From contig NZ_JRHC01000007.1 in the NCBI RefSeq assembly GCF_000949475.1, positions 62,001-126,000 on the forward strand: 64,000 nt of DNA, given 5' to 3'. Shown here one piece after another: positions 34,245-44,138 of this stretch (position 1 is the stretch's first letter; every line of letters starts with the position of its first letter). The notes beneath the pieces are model-generated. The model worked only from the letters and a program-made list of their open reading frames with translations, ran no database searches and was not told the origin of the DNA. Position numbers and translations under genes: made by a program. This stretch comes from Draconibacterium sediminis. Its GTDB lineage: Bacteria > Bacteroidota > Bacteroidia > Bacteroidales > Prolixibacteraceae.

Positions 34245-34844
34245 ATGAACATTGTAATAATAAAATACAACGCCGGAAACATCGAGTCGGTAAACAATGC
34301 GCTTAACCGATTGGGTGTAAATGCAGAGATAACGGCCGATCACGAAAAGATCAGAAATGCCGACAAAGTTATCTTTCCGGGAGTTGGCGAGGCCAGCACA
34401 ACAATGGCCTACCTGCGCGAAAACAAACTCGATGAACTGATCGTATCGTTGAAGCAACCGGTTTTGGGTATTTGTCTCGGACTTCAGTTGATGTGCTCGC
34501 ATTCGGAAGAAAACGATACCGAGTGCCTGGGTATTTTCGATGAGAGAGTTAAACGTTTTATTCCAAAACCCGGCGAAGAATATATTACCAAAGTTCCACA
34601 CATGGGCTGGAATGCCATAAAAGACCTGAAAAGCGATCTTTTTACGTCAGAGCTGGAAAATGAGTATGTTTATTTTGTGCACTCGTATTACGCCGAAAAA
34701 AGCGAGCATACCATTGCCACCTGCGATTATATTCTTCCGTTTAGTGCGGCTTTGCACCGCGATAATTTTTATGCCACACAGTTTCACCCGGAAAAAAGTG
34801 GTACCATCGGCGCAAAAATATTGGAGAACTTTTTAAAACTCTAA
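34245..34844 (+). CDS. hisH: Imidazole glycerol phosphate synthase, glutaminase subunit
   Basis: 199 residues, class I glutamine amidotransferase. Seen: IIKYNAGNIESVNNALNRLG, VIFPGVGEASTTMAYL (oxyanion strand), PVLGICLGLQLMC with nucleophile Cys, HMGWNAIKDLKSD, YFVHSYYAEKS, and ATQFHPEKSGTIG with the catalytic His-Pro-Glu. HisH supplies ammonia to HisF. hisF itself is not in the window; the next gene is argB. Confidence 0.96.
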   Translation: MNIVIIKYNAGNIESVNNALNRLGVNAEITADHEKIRNADKVIFPGVGEASTTMAYLRENKLDELIVSLKQPVLGICLGLQLMCSHSEENDTECLGIFDERVKRFIPKPGEEYITKVPHMGWNAIKDLKSDLFTSELENEYVYFVHSYYAEKSEHTIATCDYILPFSAALHRDNFYATQFHPEKSGTIGAKILENFLKL

Positions 34845-34855
34845 GCACACTAACG

Positions 34856-34863
34856 TAACTTTG
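34856..34863 (+). promoter_or_regulatory. Candidate -7 element for argB
   Basis: TAACTTTG is a perfect TAnnTTTG, 75 bases before the argB ATG. No convincing -33 TTG at the right distance was seen. Confidence 0.4.
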
Positions 34864-34937
34864 CACTTACAATTAAAGACTGAAACTGACGTTCATCAAA
34901 AGAAATAAGCAAAAAACAACAAGTAATCAGCAAAATC

Positions 34938-35705
34938 ATGGATAGGCTAACAATCATTAAAGTTGGAGGAAAAGTAGTTGAAGAACCTGAATCACTAGAA
35001 GCACTGCTCGATCAGTTTCGTAAAATTTCGGGAAACAAATTACTGGTTCACGGTGGAGGACGTACTGCTACTGAAATTGCAAAACGATTGGGAATTGAAA
35101 CCAAAATGGTTGATGGCCGCCGGATTACCGATGCCGATATGCTTGAAGTGGTTACCATGGTGTACGGAGGTTTGGTAAATAAAAGAATTGTGGCCGGATT
35201 ACAGGCACGAGACATGAACGCAATTGGCCTTACCGGAGCCGACCTCGGATTAATAAAAGCCCACAAACGCGCTGTGCAAGATGTGGATTACGGTTTTGTT
35301 GGCGACGTTGATGACGTAAATGCCCGCGAACTACGAATGCTTATTGACGAAAACGTTATTCCTGTTGTCGCACCACTAACCCACGATGCAAAAGGTCAGA
35401 TGCTAAATACCAATGCCGATACCATTGCGTCGGAATTAGCTATTGAATTATCAAATTACTTTAAGGTTTATCTTTTCTATTGTTTCGAAAAACGTGGGGT
35501 TTTAACCGATCCAAACGATGAGTCATCTGTAATTTACGATCTCAATTACAAATTATTCGATCAGTACAAAACCGAAGGTGTTATCAGCGAAGGAATGATA
35601 CCAAAACTGGATAACGGTTTCAGGGCAAAAGCAAAAGGCGTACAGGAAATTCTGATTACCAACCCCGAAAATATTGCAACCGGGCGGGGTACGAGGCTCA
35701 CCTGA
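34938..35705 (+). CDS. argB: Acetylglutamate kinase
   Basis: 255 residues, amino-acid kinase fold. Seen: IIKVGGKVVEEPESLEALLD, LLVHGGGRTATEIAKRLGIE, GLTGADLGLIKAHKR, VIPVVAPLTHDAKGQMLNTN with ADTIASELAI, and the C-terminal EGMIPKLDNGFRAKAKGVQE. It phosphorylates N-acetyl- or N-succinyl-glutamate in arginine synthesis (Bacteroidota often use the succinyl form). It sits where hisA would be expected, but the sequence is clearly a kinase. Confidence 0.93.
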   Translation: MDRLTIIKVGGKVVEEPESLEALLDQFRKISGNKLLVHGGGRTATEIAKRLGIETKMVDGRRITDADMLEVVTMVYGGLVNKRIVAGLQARDMNAIGLTGADLGLIKAHKRAVQDVDYGFVGDVDDVNARELRMLIDENVIPVVAPLTHDAKGQMLNTNADTIASELAIELSNYFKVYLFYCFEKRGVLTDPNDESSVIYDLNYKLFDQYKTEGVISEGMIPKLDNGFRAKAKGVQEILITNPENIATGRGTRLT

Positions 35706-35970
35706 TTTTTTTTACATCTCTCCCCCATTTTTACGGTAACTCCTAGCTGTTGGATAACAGAAAAATTCTACCCTGTTTTTCCGTCACATTTTCATACTTT
35801 CCCGTTTTTAATTACTAATTTTCACATTAGTTCATATCTATGATAGAATTAATGTACGCTTTTAAATATTGAAATATTTTACTATGTTGAAGTTCTAAAA
35901 CAGAACAGTGCTGAATATGACATTAAGACAAACCTGACAACTATAATTAACTAAATACCAAAACTTTAAA

Positions 35971-36702
35971 ATGACCCATATAAATACCGACAATTGTAAC
36001 AAAAGTGGTAAGCTTCATGGAGAAGGTTGCAAATCGTGTATCAAAGAGCATAGAAATAATATCTTTTCACCCCTCAGCCAGGAAGAAATAGACTTTCTAA
36101 TTGACAAAAAAAGGCAAATTGTATATAATGTTGGCGAAACAATTACCAAGCAAAATACGGCTTCAACTTCCGTAATATGTATTAATGAAGGTCTGGCTAA
36201 ATTTTATGTTGAAAGTGCGAACGGTAAAAATGTAATAGTCCGTATTGCCAAAGCCGGTGACTTTATCAGTGGTGGAGGTCTTTTTAACGGAAACTTTCAG
36301 CATTTTAGCGTTTCGGCAATAACTAAAGTCAAGTGTTGTATGATCGACTCGGCGAACCTGACCAGCATTTTTGGAAAAAACAACGAGTTTGCCATTAAAT
36401 TACTACGCAACCATACCAAACAAAATAATTTTCTGCTAAAAAAACTGGTCGACCATACACAAAAATATATGCCGGGCCGGGTAGCCGACACATTACTGTA
36501 TTTAAAGAACGAAATTTTCAATTCCAATGAGTTTTCTGTGCCGCTTACGAGGCAGGAATTAGCCGAAATGTCAAACATGACAAAAGAAAGCTTTGTAAGA
36601 ATACTTCATCAATTTAAAGATTCCAAATACATAAATACCAAGGGTAATACAATAGGCATATTAGACGAAAGTTCACTAGTTTCTATTAGTGAAAACGGAT
36701 AA
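35971..36702 (+). CDS. Crp/Fnr-family regulator with N-terminal cysteines
   Basis: 243 residues. An N-terminal stretch with Cys9, Cys20 and Cys23 (HGEGCKSCIKEH) could hold an iron-sulfur cluster, as in FNR, or respond to redox; KCCMID adds more cysteines. The cNMP-type barrel spans about 35-150 and the C-terminal HTH about 165-235 (LPLTRQELAEMSNMTKESFV). It lies directly upstream of the multihaem cytochrome region, and two FNR-like boxes follow its stop codon, so it is the likely regulator. Confidence 0.93.
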   Translation: MTHINTDNCNKSGKLHGEGCKSCIKEHRNNIFSPLSQEEIDFLIDKKRQIVYNVGETITKQNTASTSVICINEGLAKFYVESANGKNVIVRIAKAGDFISGGGLFNGNFQHFSVSAITKVKCCMIDSANLTSIFGKNNEFAIKLLRNHTKQNNFLLKKLVDHTQKYMPGRVADTLLYLKNEIFNSNEFSVPLTRQELAEMSNMTKESFVRILHQFKDSKYINTKGNTIGILDESSLVSISENG

Positions 36703-36716
36703 TTGACATATATCAA
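36703..36716. promoter_or_regulatory. FNR-like box 1
   Basis: TTGACATATATCAA fits TTGAT-N4-ATCAA with one mismatch. It begins on the base after the regulator's stop codon. Confidence 0.6.
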
Positions 36717-36724
36717 CTATTGGC

Positions 36725-36738
36725 TTGTTTATTATCAA
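36725..36738. promoter_or_regulatory. FNR-like box 2
   Basis: TTGTTTATTATCAA fits TTGAT-N4-ATCAA with one mismatch. It lies exactly 22 bases after box 1, two helical turns, so both sites face the same side of the DNA. Confidence 0.6.
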
Positions 36739-36848
36739 TTTAGCCATTCAGTTATATCATTCTCCCCCCTAGATTTCTTAATAGTTATCCTACTACTTTT
36801 ATATCGTAAAGTATAATAACAAATATAAATTACCTAATATACTACGTT

Positions 36849-37937
36849 ATGAATTACAAATCTATCTCAAAATTATTCATGCTAGGATTCATTCTGGCAT
36901 TCATGTTTTCTTCATGTACAAAGGAAGGCCCAATGGGACCTGGCGGTGCTGACGGTGCTGACGGAACAGATGGTACTGATGGTGTTGACGGACAAGTTAC
37001 TTGTTTAGTTTGCCACTCAGGAACTAATATGGAAGCAAAACAAGGACAGTTCTGGATGTCGGCACACGCTGTAGGTGCTATTGCAGTTGATTATGCCGGC
37101 GGACGTCAATCATGTGCACAATGCCACTCTCACGAGGGTTTTGTTCAGTTTGCAACTTTAGGCGAAGTTCTTGGAGATATTTCCAATCCTTCAGCCTGGG
37201 AATGTAATACTTGCCACGGACTTCACGAAACATTTGAAGGACAAGATTACGCATTGCGTTTGTATGCCCCGGTTAATCCTGTTTTTGACAATACATTAAC
37301 TATGGACCTGGGTGGTAACAGCAACCTGTGTGCCAACTGTCACCAGTCAAGAAGAGCTGAGCCAGGTTACGGTATGACAGTTGCTCCAACTGATTCATTT
37401 GAAATAACAAGTTCTCACTATGGTCCTCACCACGGTGCACAAGGTAATGTTGTGGCAGGTATGGGTTTTGCCGAAATTCCCGGATCAGTTGCTTATCCTG
37501 AACAAGGTTCTTCAAAACACTTAACCCAGGCTTCTTGTGTAGGTTGTCATATGGCCGAATTCACAGACGAAGAAGGTGGTCACTCATTTATTCCTAGTGT
37601 TGCCGCTTGTAACGAATGTCACGATGCAGATTTGGATGACTACAACTACGGTGGTGTTCAAACAGAGGTACACGAAATGTTAGTTGAACTTCGCGACCAG
37701 TTACTTGCTTTAGGTGTTATTGAAGGAGATGATGAGCATGGCTATCACCCTGTCAACTCACGTGATTACCCTGATGGAGGAGTATTCCCAACAGTTCAGG
37801 TTCAAGCTTTCTTTAACTGGGTTGGATTAGAAGAAGACCGCAGTTTAGGAGTTCACAATCCTAAATACGTAAAAGCGTTATTGAGAAACTCAATAGAGGC
37901 TATGGAAGCTGAACTAAACGCTTTGGCAGCTAATTAA
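36849..37937 (+). CDS. Hexahaem c-type cytochrome lipoprotein with collagen-like linker
   Basis: 362 residues. A lipobox ending SSC puts the lipid at Cys23. Residues 27-50 are Gly-X-X repeats (GPMGPGGADGADGTDGTDGV), then six CXXCH haem sites: CLVCH, CAQCH, CNTCH, CANCH, CVGCH and CNECH. It is the first cytochrome gene after the FNR-like boxes and is probably outer-membrane or surface exposed; the stiff linker would lift the haem domain away from the membrane. The substrate or partner is unknown. A terminator follows, so it may be more strongly expressed than the genes after it. Confidence 0.92.
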   Translation: MNYKSISKLFMLGFILAFMFSSCTKEGPMGPGGADGADGTDGTDGVDGQVTCLVCHSGTNMEAKQGQFWMSAHAVGAIAVDYAGGRQSCAQCHSHEGFVQFATLGEVLGDISNPSAWECNTCHGLHETFEGQDYALRLYAPVNPVFDNTLTMDLGGNSNLCANCHQSRRAEPGYGMTVAPTDSFEITSSHYGPHHGAQGNVVAGMGFAEIPGSVAYPEQGSSKHLTQASCVGCHMAEFTDEEGGHSFIPSVAACNECHDADLDDYNYGGVQTEVHEMLVELRDQLLALGVIEGDDEHGYHPVNSRDYPDGGVFPTVQVQAFFNWVGLEEDRSLGVHNPKYVKALLRNSIEAMEAELNALAAN

Positions 37938-37954
37938 TTAAAAGAAATAGAGTG

Positions 37955-37984
37955 AAAAGACTTCTCTCGGGAAGTCTTTTTTTT
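37955..37984 (+). terminator. Terminator after the hexahaem gene
   Basis: AAAAGACTTC (37955-37964) pairs with GAAGTCTTTT (37971-37980), with T to 37984. The next gene is only 17 bases on, so partial read-through could set gene dosage in the cluster. Confidence 0.75.
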
Positions 37985-38000
37985 CACAAACTTTAATATT

Positions 38001-38378
38001 ATGAAAGCACTAAAAATTATATTATCAATATTTCTTATAGGATTGATTTTTGGTGGCTGTGCGTACAATTGGATTGTTGAAGAAGAAGTAATCGATCCGA
38101 CCGATCCCGATGCTCCTGAGGTATCGTTTTCAGCTGAGATCACTCCTATTTTCTCTGCAAAGTGTACATCATGCCATACCACTGGTAATCAAATGCCAGA
38201 TCTCACTCCTTCAAATGCTTATAGTTCGCTCAACAGCAGCCGTTATATTAATACTTCTGATCCTGCATCAAGTTTGATTTATACCAAACCAAGCCCAACA
38301 GGAAGCCACGTTAAATATTCGGAGTCAGAGGCAGCATTGGTGCTAACCTGGATAACGCAAGGAGCAAAAAACAATTAA
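38001..38378 (+). CDS. Monohaem c-type cytochrome lipoprotein
   Basis: 125 residues. The lipobox in IFLIGLIFGGCAYNW puts the lipid at Cys20. One haem site, CTSCHTT, lies near residue 54, with a possible axial Met in NQMPDL. The C-terminal helix VLTWITQGAKNN fits the c-type cytochrome fold used for small lipoprotein electron carriers. It is 15 bases upstream of the DUF5777 barrel gene. Confidence 0.88.
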   Translation: MKALKIILSIFLIGLIFGGCAYNWIVEEEVIDPTDPDAPEVSFSAEITPIFSAKCTSCHTTGNQMPDLTPSNAYSSLNSSRYINTSDPASSLIYTKPSPTGSHVKYSESEAALVLTWITQGAKNN

Positions 38379-38393
38379 AAACCTAAACTGATA

Positions 38394-39290
38394 ATGATGA
38401 AAAAATACATATTGATTCTAATTATTTTAGGAGTTACTTTTTCCAGTTCATTTGCTCAGGAAGAGGCAGCCGATCCGGTTTACGCTTTTAACAGTGGTAT
38501 TCTGATTGATGCACAAACATCTTTTATTCCTGATGCACGAACACTGGAATTTGTTATTCAACACAAATTTGGAACACTTGAAAACGGGAGATCCGATCTG
38601 TGGGGAATTTATGCTCCGGGTTCTAATGTAAGATTAGGACTAAATTATGTTCCTGTCAAAAATTTTCAAATCGGAGCAGGTATTACCAAAAAATTCATGT
38701 ATACCGATCTTAATGCGAAGTGGAAAGTACTTCAGCAAAAAACAAGCGGTATGCCAATATCGTTCACCTTATTTGGTAATGTTGCTATTGATGGAAGAAA
38801 TTCCGAATCGATTGGAACTGGTAAAACTGTAGATACAAAAGGCCAGACAATGCCTAATTATATCGATTTGAACGACAGATTATCGTATTTCTCACAAGCT
38901 ATGGTAACGCGTAAATTCGGCGATTGGGCTTCATTGCAAGCCGCCGCAAGTTTTACGCACTATAATATGTCAGATTGGGATTACAACCATGATGTTGTTG
39001 GGCTTCATTTTAGTGGAAAAATTAAATTTTCTCCACAAGGATCATTTATTTTCAACTACGACAAGCCTCTAAAGATCAAAGATATTTCAGAGCAATACAC
39101 CTGGGATACTCATGCTAAAGAAAACCTGTCGTTTGGTGTTGAATTCTTTACCTTTACCCACGCATTCCAAATTTATGTTGGAACAGCACAGGGTATTCTA
39201 CCACAGGATATGATGATGTTTAACCAAAATGACTGGACCAATAAAGGTTTAGCCCTTGGTTTTACCATAACCCGTATCTGGATGTTCTAA
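38394..39290 (+). CDS. DUF5777-family outer-membrane beta-barrel protein
   Basis: 298 residues with a signal peptide (YILILIILGVTFSSSFAQ). Diagnostic family segments: FNSGILIDAQTSFIPDARTL, EFVIQHKFGTLENGRSDLWG, IYAPGSNVRLGLNYVPVKNF, RLSYFSQAMVTRKFGDWASL, and FTHAFQIYVGTAQGILPQDM. In Bacteroidota this barrel tends to sit beside c-type cytochromes, as here. A role as the porin part of a porin-cytochrome electron conduit is an inference. A terminator follows. Confidence 0.9.
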   Translation: MMKKYILILIILGVTFSSSFAQEEAADPVYAFNSGILIDAQTSFIPDARTLEFVIQHKFGTLENGRSDLWGIYAPGSNVRLGLNYVPVKNFQIGAGITKKFMYTDLNAKWKVLQQKTSGMPISFTLFGNVAIDGRNSESIGTGKTVDTKGQTMPNYIDLNDRLSYFSQAMVTRKFGDWASLQAAASFTHYNMSDWDYNHDVVGLHFSGKIKFSPQGSFIFNYDKPLKIKDISEQYTWDTHAKENLSFGVEFFTFTHAFQIYVGTAQGILPQDMMMFNQNDWTNKGLALGFTITRIWMF

Positions 39291-39316
39291 TCGATTAAAA
39301 AGTATAAATGATAAAG

Positions 39317-39352
39317 ATGGTAATATCCGATAAAAGCGATATTACCATTTTT
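39317..39352 (+). terminator. Terminator after the DUF5777 gene
   Basis: ATGGTAATATC (39317-39327) pairs with GATATTACCAT (39338-39348), followed by a short T run. Confidence 0.75.
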
Positions 39353-39403
39353 CATTCCATAAAGTTATTGCAATACTTCAGATCTATTTACACGAATTAA
39401 CCC

Positions 39404-40342
39404 ATGAAATATTTCATTCCATTACAAATCCTGATGCTTTTGACAATCACGTTAAAAAGTTTCGGGCAATTTTACGACGATCCCGCAAGTCACGATTGTT
39501 TAAAGTGTCACTCCCAGCAAACCTATTCATTCCATAACGACATGATGGATACGGAGGAGAAACGTCTGATGAATCCGTACCTGATAATCGATACCTTAAG
39601 ATTACGTACAGGTGTTCATCAGAATTTCGACTGCACGGATTGCCACTCATTCGACTACACTACCTATCCGCATGCAGCATCGTTAAAGCTGGAGCCAATG
39701 ATGACATGTCTGGATTGTCATGGGGGCGACGAGTCGTTTGCAAAATACGAGTTTGATAAAATTGACGAAGAAGTTAACAAGAGTATACACCGTCAGGGTT
39801 TTGGCGATAACTTTACCTGTTCAAAATGCCACGATCAACACTACTACTCTACCACTGCACGCACAAGTAGCAGTATTGTTGAGATTGTTGAAAACAGTAA
39901 CGACATGTGTTTATCATGTCATAACGATATGAAACGTTTTAGCCTGGTATCCGGCGATCTTAAATCTGCCGTTGTTGATATTCACGACTGGCTGCCAAAT
40001 CAGGAGCTCCATTTTAAACATGTACGTTGTATTGAGTGCCATACTGCGGTTGAAGACGACTTAATGGTTTCGCACAACATTCTTGCAAAAGAAGATGCTG
40101 TGCGTCGTTGTGCCGAATGCCACTCGGCCAACTCGTTGTTAAAAGCATCGTTATACAAATACCAAAACCTGCAGGAAAGAGCCGAAGACGGATCTGCACT
40201 TGGTGTACTTTCGAATGAAAATTACGTGATTGGATCGCACCAGATTCCAATTTTAAGAACGATTAGTTTAATCATCTTTTTCGCAGCTATGGCTGGAATT
40301 ATCATCCACGTAATATTTAGAATTATCATCAAAAAGAAATAA
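39404..40342 (+). CDS. Heptahaem c-type cytochrome with C-terminal membrane anchor
   Basis: 312 residues with a signal segment (IPLQILMLLTITLKSFGQ). Seven CXXCH sites lie between residues 32 and 240: CLKCH, CTDCH, CLDCH, CSKCH, CLSCH, CIECH and CAECH. A C-terminal membrane segment (LIIFFAAMAGIIIHVIFRII) and the next gene, a membrane cytochrome b two bases away, suggest a quinol-oxidising module that passes electrons from the membrane to periplasmic haems. Confidence 0.93.
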   Translation: MKYFIPLQILMLLTITLKSFGQFYDDPASHDCLKCHSQQTYSFHNDMMDTEEKRLMNPYLIIDTLRLRTGVHQNFDCTDCHSFDYTTYPHAASLKLEPMMTCLDCHGGDESFAKYEFDKIDEEVNKSIHRQGFGDNFTCSKCHDQHYYSTTARTSSSIVEIVENSNDMCLSCHNDMKRFSLVSGDLKSAVVDIHDWLPNQELHFKHVRCIECHTAVEDDLMVSHNILAKEDAVRRCAECHSANSLLKASLYKYQNLQERAEDGSALGVLSNENYVIGSHQIPILRTISLIIFFAAMAGIIIHVIFRIIIKKK

Positions 40343-40344
40343 CA

Positions 40345-40962
40345 ATGAGCTCAGAAAACAAAATATACTTCTACCCACTTTGGTTACGTATTTGGCATGG
40401 GATAAACGCCCTGGGTATTATTCTTCTTATCATTACCGGAATAAGCATGAACTCGGGTTTTGAGGAATCCGTTATCAGCTTTAAACTTATTATTACCGTG
40501 CATAATTATGCCGGAGTAATAGTATCCTTAAACTACCTTTTGTTTTTAATAGGTAACATGGTAACCTCAAATAAAAAGTTTTACATTGTAAAACCAAAGA
40601 ATTTTTTGAAACGCCCAATGAAACAGGCGTACTACTACGCGTGGGGAATGTTTCATGGAATGAAAGCTCCATACCCGCTATCGGAAAAACGTAAATTCAA
40701 TCCGTTGCAAAAATATACTTACCTAATCGTAATGTACATTATTGTTCCGTTGGTAATAGTTTCGGGTATTGGATTAATGTTTCCCGAGCTGATTTTTAAT
40801 AAAATATACAACATCAGCGGTGTTCTTATCACTGCCGTAACACATTCGGCTATGGGATTCTTTATTTCCATATTCCTGATTATTCACCTTTACATTGCAT
40901 CAATTGGCAAGTCGCCGCTTGATAATTTCAGAAGTATTGTAAACGGTTGGCACCACGTATAA
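40345..40962 (+). CDS. Membrane cytochrome b subunit (b561/thiosulfate-reductase type)
   Basis: 205 residues with four membrane segments and histidines for b-type haem: LWLRIWHGINALGIILLIIT, VHNYAGVIVSLNYLLFLI, YLIVMYIIVPLVIVSGI and AVTHSAMGFFISIFLIIHLY. It is coupled to the heptahaem gene by a two-base gap. The pair is expected to exchange electrons with the quinone pool. Confidence 0.92.
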   Translation: MSSENKIYFYPLWLRIWHGINALGIILLIITGISMNSGFEESVISFKLIITVHNYAGVIVSLNYLLFLIGNMVTSNKKFYIVKPKNFLKRPMKQAYYYAWGMFHGMKAPYPLSEKRKFNPLQKYTYLIVMYIIVPLVIVSGIGLMFPELIFNKIYNISGVLITAVTHSAMGFFISIFLIIHLYIASIGKSPLDNFRSIVNGWHHV

Positions 40963-41124
40963 TTTTAACAAGAGAAAAGCAAGTCATAAATAAACAATAA
41001 AACGACAGGAAAGAGGGCGAAGAAAGAAAACAGGACAGAAATAGCGACACACAAATAATGCATGGTTGGCTCGCAAGGTAGGCTGAGATAAGGGATTTAG
41101 TAATTATATTAAAGACGGCTTAGC

Positions 41125-43956
41125 ATGAAGTACTTGAGCAAAACTTTAACTAAAAATCTGTTCGATGTATGCACCGGAGCAAATTCAGGGCTGGTTAAAA
41201 TCTTTTTAATCGTCGGTTTGCTTATGATGCCCGGATTTAAACTGATGGCACAATCCAATGATGATTGTGCCATGTGCCACGACGACCCTGAACTATTTAC
41301 CATTGTAAACGGTCGGGAAGTTTCAAGGTATATTCCTGCCGGTATTCTCGAAAATTCAGTACACAGTTATCTCGAATGTATTTCGTGCCACACGGATGCT
41401 GACGTTGAAGAATTTCCACATGCCGATAAACTTCAACCAGTAAATTGTGGCGATTGCCATGACGAAGCCATGACAAAGTTCATGAATGGTGTTCATGGAA
41501 TGGCTTTTGAAAAAGGCTCACGAAATGCGCCCAACTGTGCCGAATGCCACGGAACACACAGGATACTGAGCTCAGCCGATCCGCAATCGCGCACCTATAA
41601 AATGAATATTCCGGTTTTGTGCGGAACCTGCCACCGTGAAGGTGCGCCGGTTGCAAGGGCCTACAATATTGGTGAGCACAACATTGTTGAGAACTACACA
41701 CAGGGCATTCACGGAAAAGGATTATTTAGCAGTGGTTTGGTGGTAACTGCCACCTGCAACAACTGCCACGGCAACCACCTTATTCTCCCCCACACCAACA
41801 TGAACTCCAGCATTTCGGAGAAAAATATTGCAGCAACCTGTATGCAATGCCATGCACGAATTGAAGATGTTCACATAAAAATAATCAACAAGGAACTTTG
41901 GGAGAAAAGCCCGGGGGCAATTCCGGCTTGCACCGATTGCCATCCTCCACACAAAGTTGAGTTGAAAAATATTATTGAAAACATTTCAGATAAAACCTGT
42001 TTAAAATGCCACGAACAACCCGATATTCATAAAGTAATTGACGACAAGCAGGTTTCTCTTCATGTTGATGTAAATGAATTTGTTAATTCGGCTCACAATA
42101 ATATTACCTGTGTAAAATGTCACTCGGATGTTACCGCAAATATTGCCCGTCCGTGTGAAACTGCGGATAAAGTCGATTGTTCGAGTTGCCATGCAGAGGA
42201 ATCCGAGATCTATTTCCAAAGCGGCCATGGAGAGGCTTATTTTGCCAAACATGAGAATGCACCTTATTGTACCGATTGCCACGGGTCGCACCTTGTTGTT
42301 CCTTCCGAGAATGAAAATTCGCCTACTTTCCGCTCTGCAGTACCAAAACTTTGTGGCGAATGCCATAAAGAAAATGGTCAGGCAGTTGCCGGCACCAACC
42401 TGAAGGAAACCGATGCCTATTATGATTATTCAACAAGTGTGCACGGAAAAAGTCTGGAGGAAAAAGGACTGTTGTCGGCCGCTATTTGTACCGATTGCCA
42501 CACCACGCACTTCATGTTAAAAGAAGATGATGAACGATCGTCGGTAAATCCGGCCAACCTGGCAAAAACATGTGGAAATTGTCACAAAGGAATTTACGAC
42601 CAGTATATTGAAAGTGAACACGGTATTGGTGCCAACACCGAAGAGTTGAAATTCCCTACCTGCGAAACCTGTCACTCGGCCCATAATATTTCCGAAGTGC
42701 ATGAAAGCAAATTTATGTCGGAAATCAGCTCTCAGTGCGGACAGTGCCACCTGGAACTAGCCGAAACTTACCTGGAAACCTATCACGGGAAAGTGTATCA
42801 ATTGGGTTACCTGGAGGCTGCACGTTGTTCCGACTGCCATGGTGCTCACAATATCTATCGGATGGACAATCCAAAATCAACGATCAGTCCACGAAATATT
42901 GTTGCCACCTGCTCGAAATGTCATACCGATGCCAATATGAAATTTACCGGTTACCTGACACATGCCACTCACTACGATAAAAGCAATTTCCCATGGCTCT
43001 ATTACACATTCTGGGCAATGACCGGATTACTGTTAAGCGTGTTTGCTTTTTTTGGCCTGCACACCTTATTGTGGATACCCCGGTCGCTGGGTGCCATGAT
43101 AAAAAAACGAAAGGAACCAAAACCTTTGGGCAAACAAATGTATATCAGGCGTTTCCAGAAGAAAAACAGGATAACCCACATTTTTGTAATAGTAAGTTTC
43201 ATACTGCTTGCCCTAACCGGAATGATTTTGAAATTTGCCTACATGCCCTGGGCCCAGTTTTTGGCCGAAGCCATTGGCGGTGCCCATATTGCCGGTTTTA
43301 TTCATCGAACAGCTGCCCTTGTCACTTTCGGATATTTTATATTCCATGTGGTAGCGCTATTAAAAGTTAAGTTTAAACATGGAATAAAAGTCAGCAAATT
43401 TATTTTCAGCAGTAACTCGCTGATGTTTAACCGGAAAGACATTCGCGACTTTTGGGCATCAATTAAATGGTTTATAGGAATTGGTCCCCGGCCAAACTAT
43501 GGAAGATGGACTTATTGGGAAAAATTCGACTACTTCGCCGTATTCTGGGGAGTGCTTGTAATTGGCTCAACCGGATTAATGCTATGGTTCCCCGAATTCT
43601 TCACCAAATTCCTGCCCGGCTGGCTTATTAATGTAGCACAGATTATACACAGCGACGAGGCTTTACTTGCCGTTGGATTTATTTTTACCATTCACTTTTT
43701 TAATACACACCTGCGCCCCGAATCCTTCCCGATGGATACTGTAATTTTCACGGGATATGTACTGGAGGAAGAATACAAAAAAGATCGACCACACGAATAT
43801 GAGCAACTGGTAAAATCAGGGAAAATAAATGAAGTTCGCGTTGAAAAAGAGTTTACGAAAGAGAGGATGAGAACGATAAAAATCTTTGGATTCACTGCAC
43901 TTTTCGCCGGTGTAATGATGATAATACTGATAATTTACTCTTTAATTTTCCATTAA
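41125..43956 (+). CDS. Fusion of a 19-haem c-type cytochrome with a membrane cytochrome b domain
   Basis: 943 residues. A signal anchor ([17 protein letters not shown]) is followed by 19 CXXCH sites between residues 48 and 600 (from CAMCH through CAECH, CGTCH, CNNCH and CSDCH to CSKCH). From about residue 625 come five membrane segments with histidines ([67 protein letters not shown]), like the b-type partner encoded upstream as a separate gene. A long periplasmic wire thus carries its own quinone-interacting anchor. Its acceptor is unknown. Confidence 0.93.
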   Translation: MKYLSKTLTKNLFDVCTGANSGLVKIFLIVGLLMMPGFKLMAQSNDDCAMCHDDPELFTIVNGREVSRYIPAGILENSVHSYLECISCHTDADVEEFPHADKLQPVNCGDCHDEAMTKFMNGVHGMAFEKGSRNAPNCAECHGTHRILSSADPQSRTYKMNIPVLCGTCHREGAPVARAYNIGEHNIVENYTQGIHGKGLFSSGLVVTATCNNCHGNHLILPHTNMNSSISEKNIAATCMQCHARIEDVHIKIINKELWEKSPGAIPACTDCHPPHKVELKNIIENISDKTCLKCHEQPDIHKVIDDKQVSLHVDVNEFVNSAHNNITCVKCHSDVTANIARPCETADKVDCSSCHAEESEIYFQSGHGEAYFAKHENAPYCTDCHGSHLVVPSENENSPTFRSAVPKLCGECHKENGQAVAGTNLKETDAYYDYSTSVHGKSLEEKGLLSAAICTDCHTTHFMLKEDDERSSVNPANLAKTCGNCHKGIYDQYIESEHGIGANTEELKFPTCETCHSAHNISEVHESKFMSEISSQCGQCHLELAETYLETYHGKVYQLGYLEAARCSDCHGAHNIYRMDNPKSTISPRNIVATCSKCHTDANMKFTGYLTHATHYDKSNFPWLYYTFWAMTGLLLSVFAFFGLHTLLWIPRSLGAMIKKRKEPKPLGKQMYIRRFQKKNRITHIFVIVSFILLALTGMILKFAYMPWAQFLAEAIGGAHIAGFIHRTAALVTFGYFIFHVVALLKVKFKHGIKVSKFIFSSNSLMFNRKDIRDFWASIKWFIGIGPRPNYGRWTYWEKFDYFAVFWGVLVIGSTGLMLWFPEFFTKFLPGWLINVAQIIHSDEALLAVGFIFTIHFFNTHLRPESFPMDTVIFTGYVLEEEYKKDRPHEYEQLVKSGKINEVRVEKEFTKERMRTIKIFGFTALFAGVMMIILIIYSLIFH

Positions 43957-44138
43957 AAGGCAAAAAAAAGAAAAGAATGAAATACAATTTTTAATACTTA
44001 ACCCTAGTGGATTAGTAGTATAACAAACAGTAAATATGAGAAATATGTAAACTGACAGAAATATTAAAACTTCATGTTCAGAACATAGTTTCAAATTAAC
44101 ATTGCGTATATAGACAATTTATAAATAAGTATCTGACC

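Noticed and set aside
34938..35705. hisA or another late histidine gene after hisH
   Set aside because: The sequence has the amino-acid kinase motifs of acetylglutamate kinase (VHGGGRTATEIAKRLGIE), not a HisA barrel.
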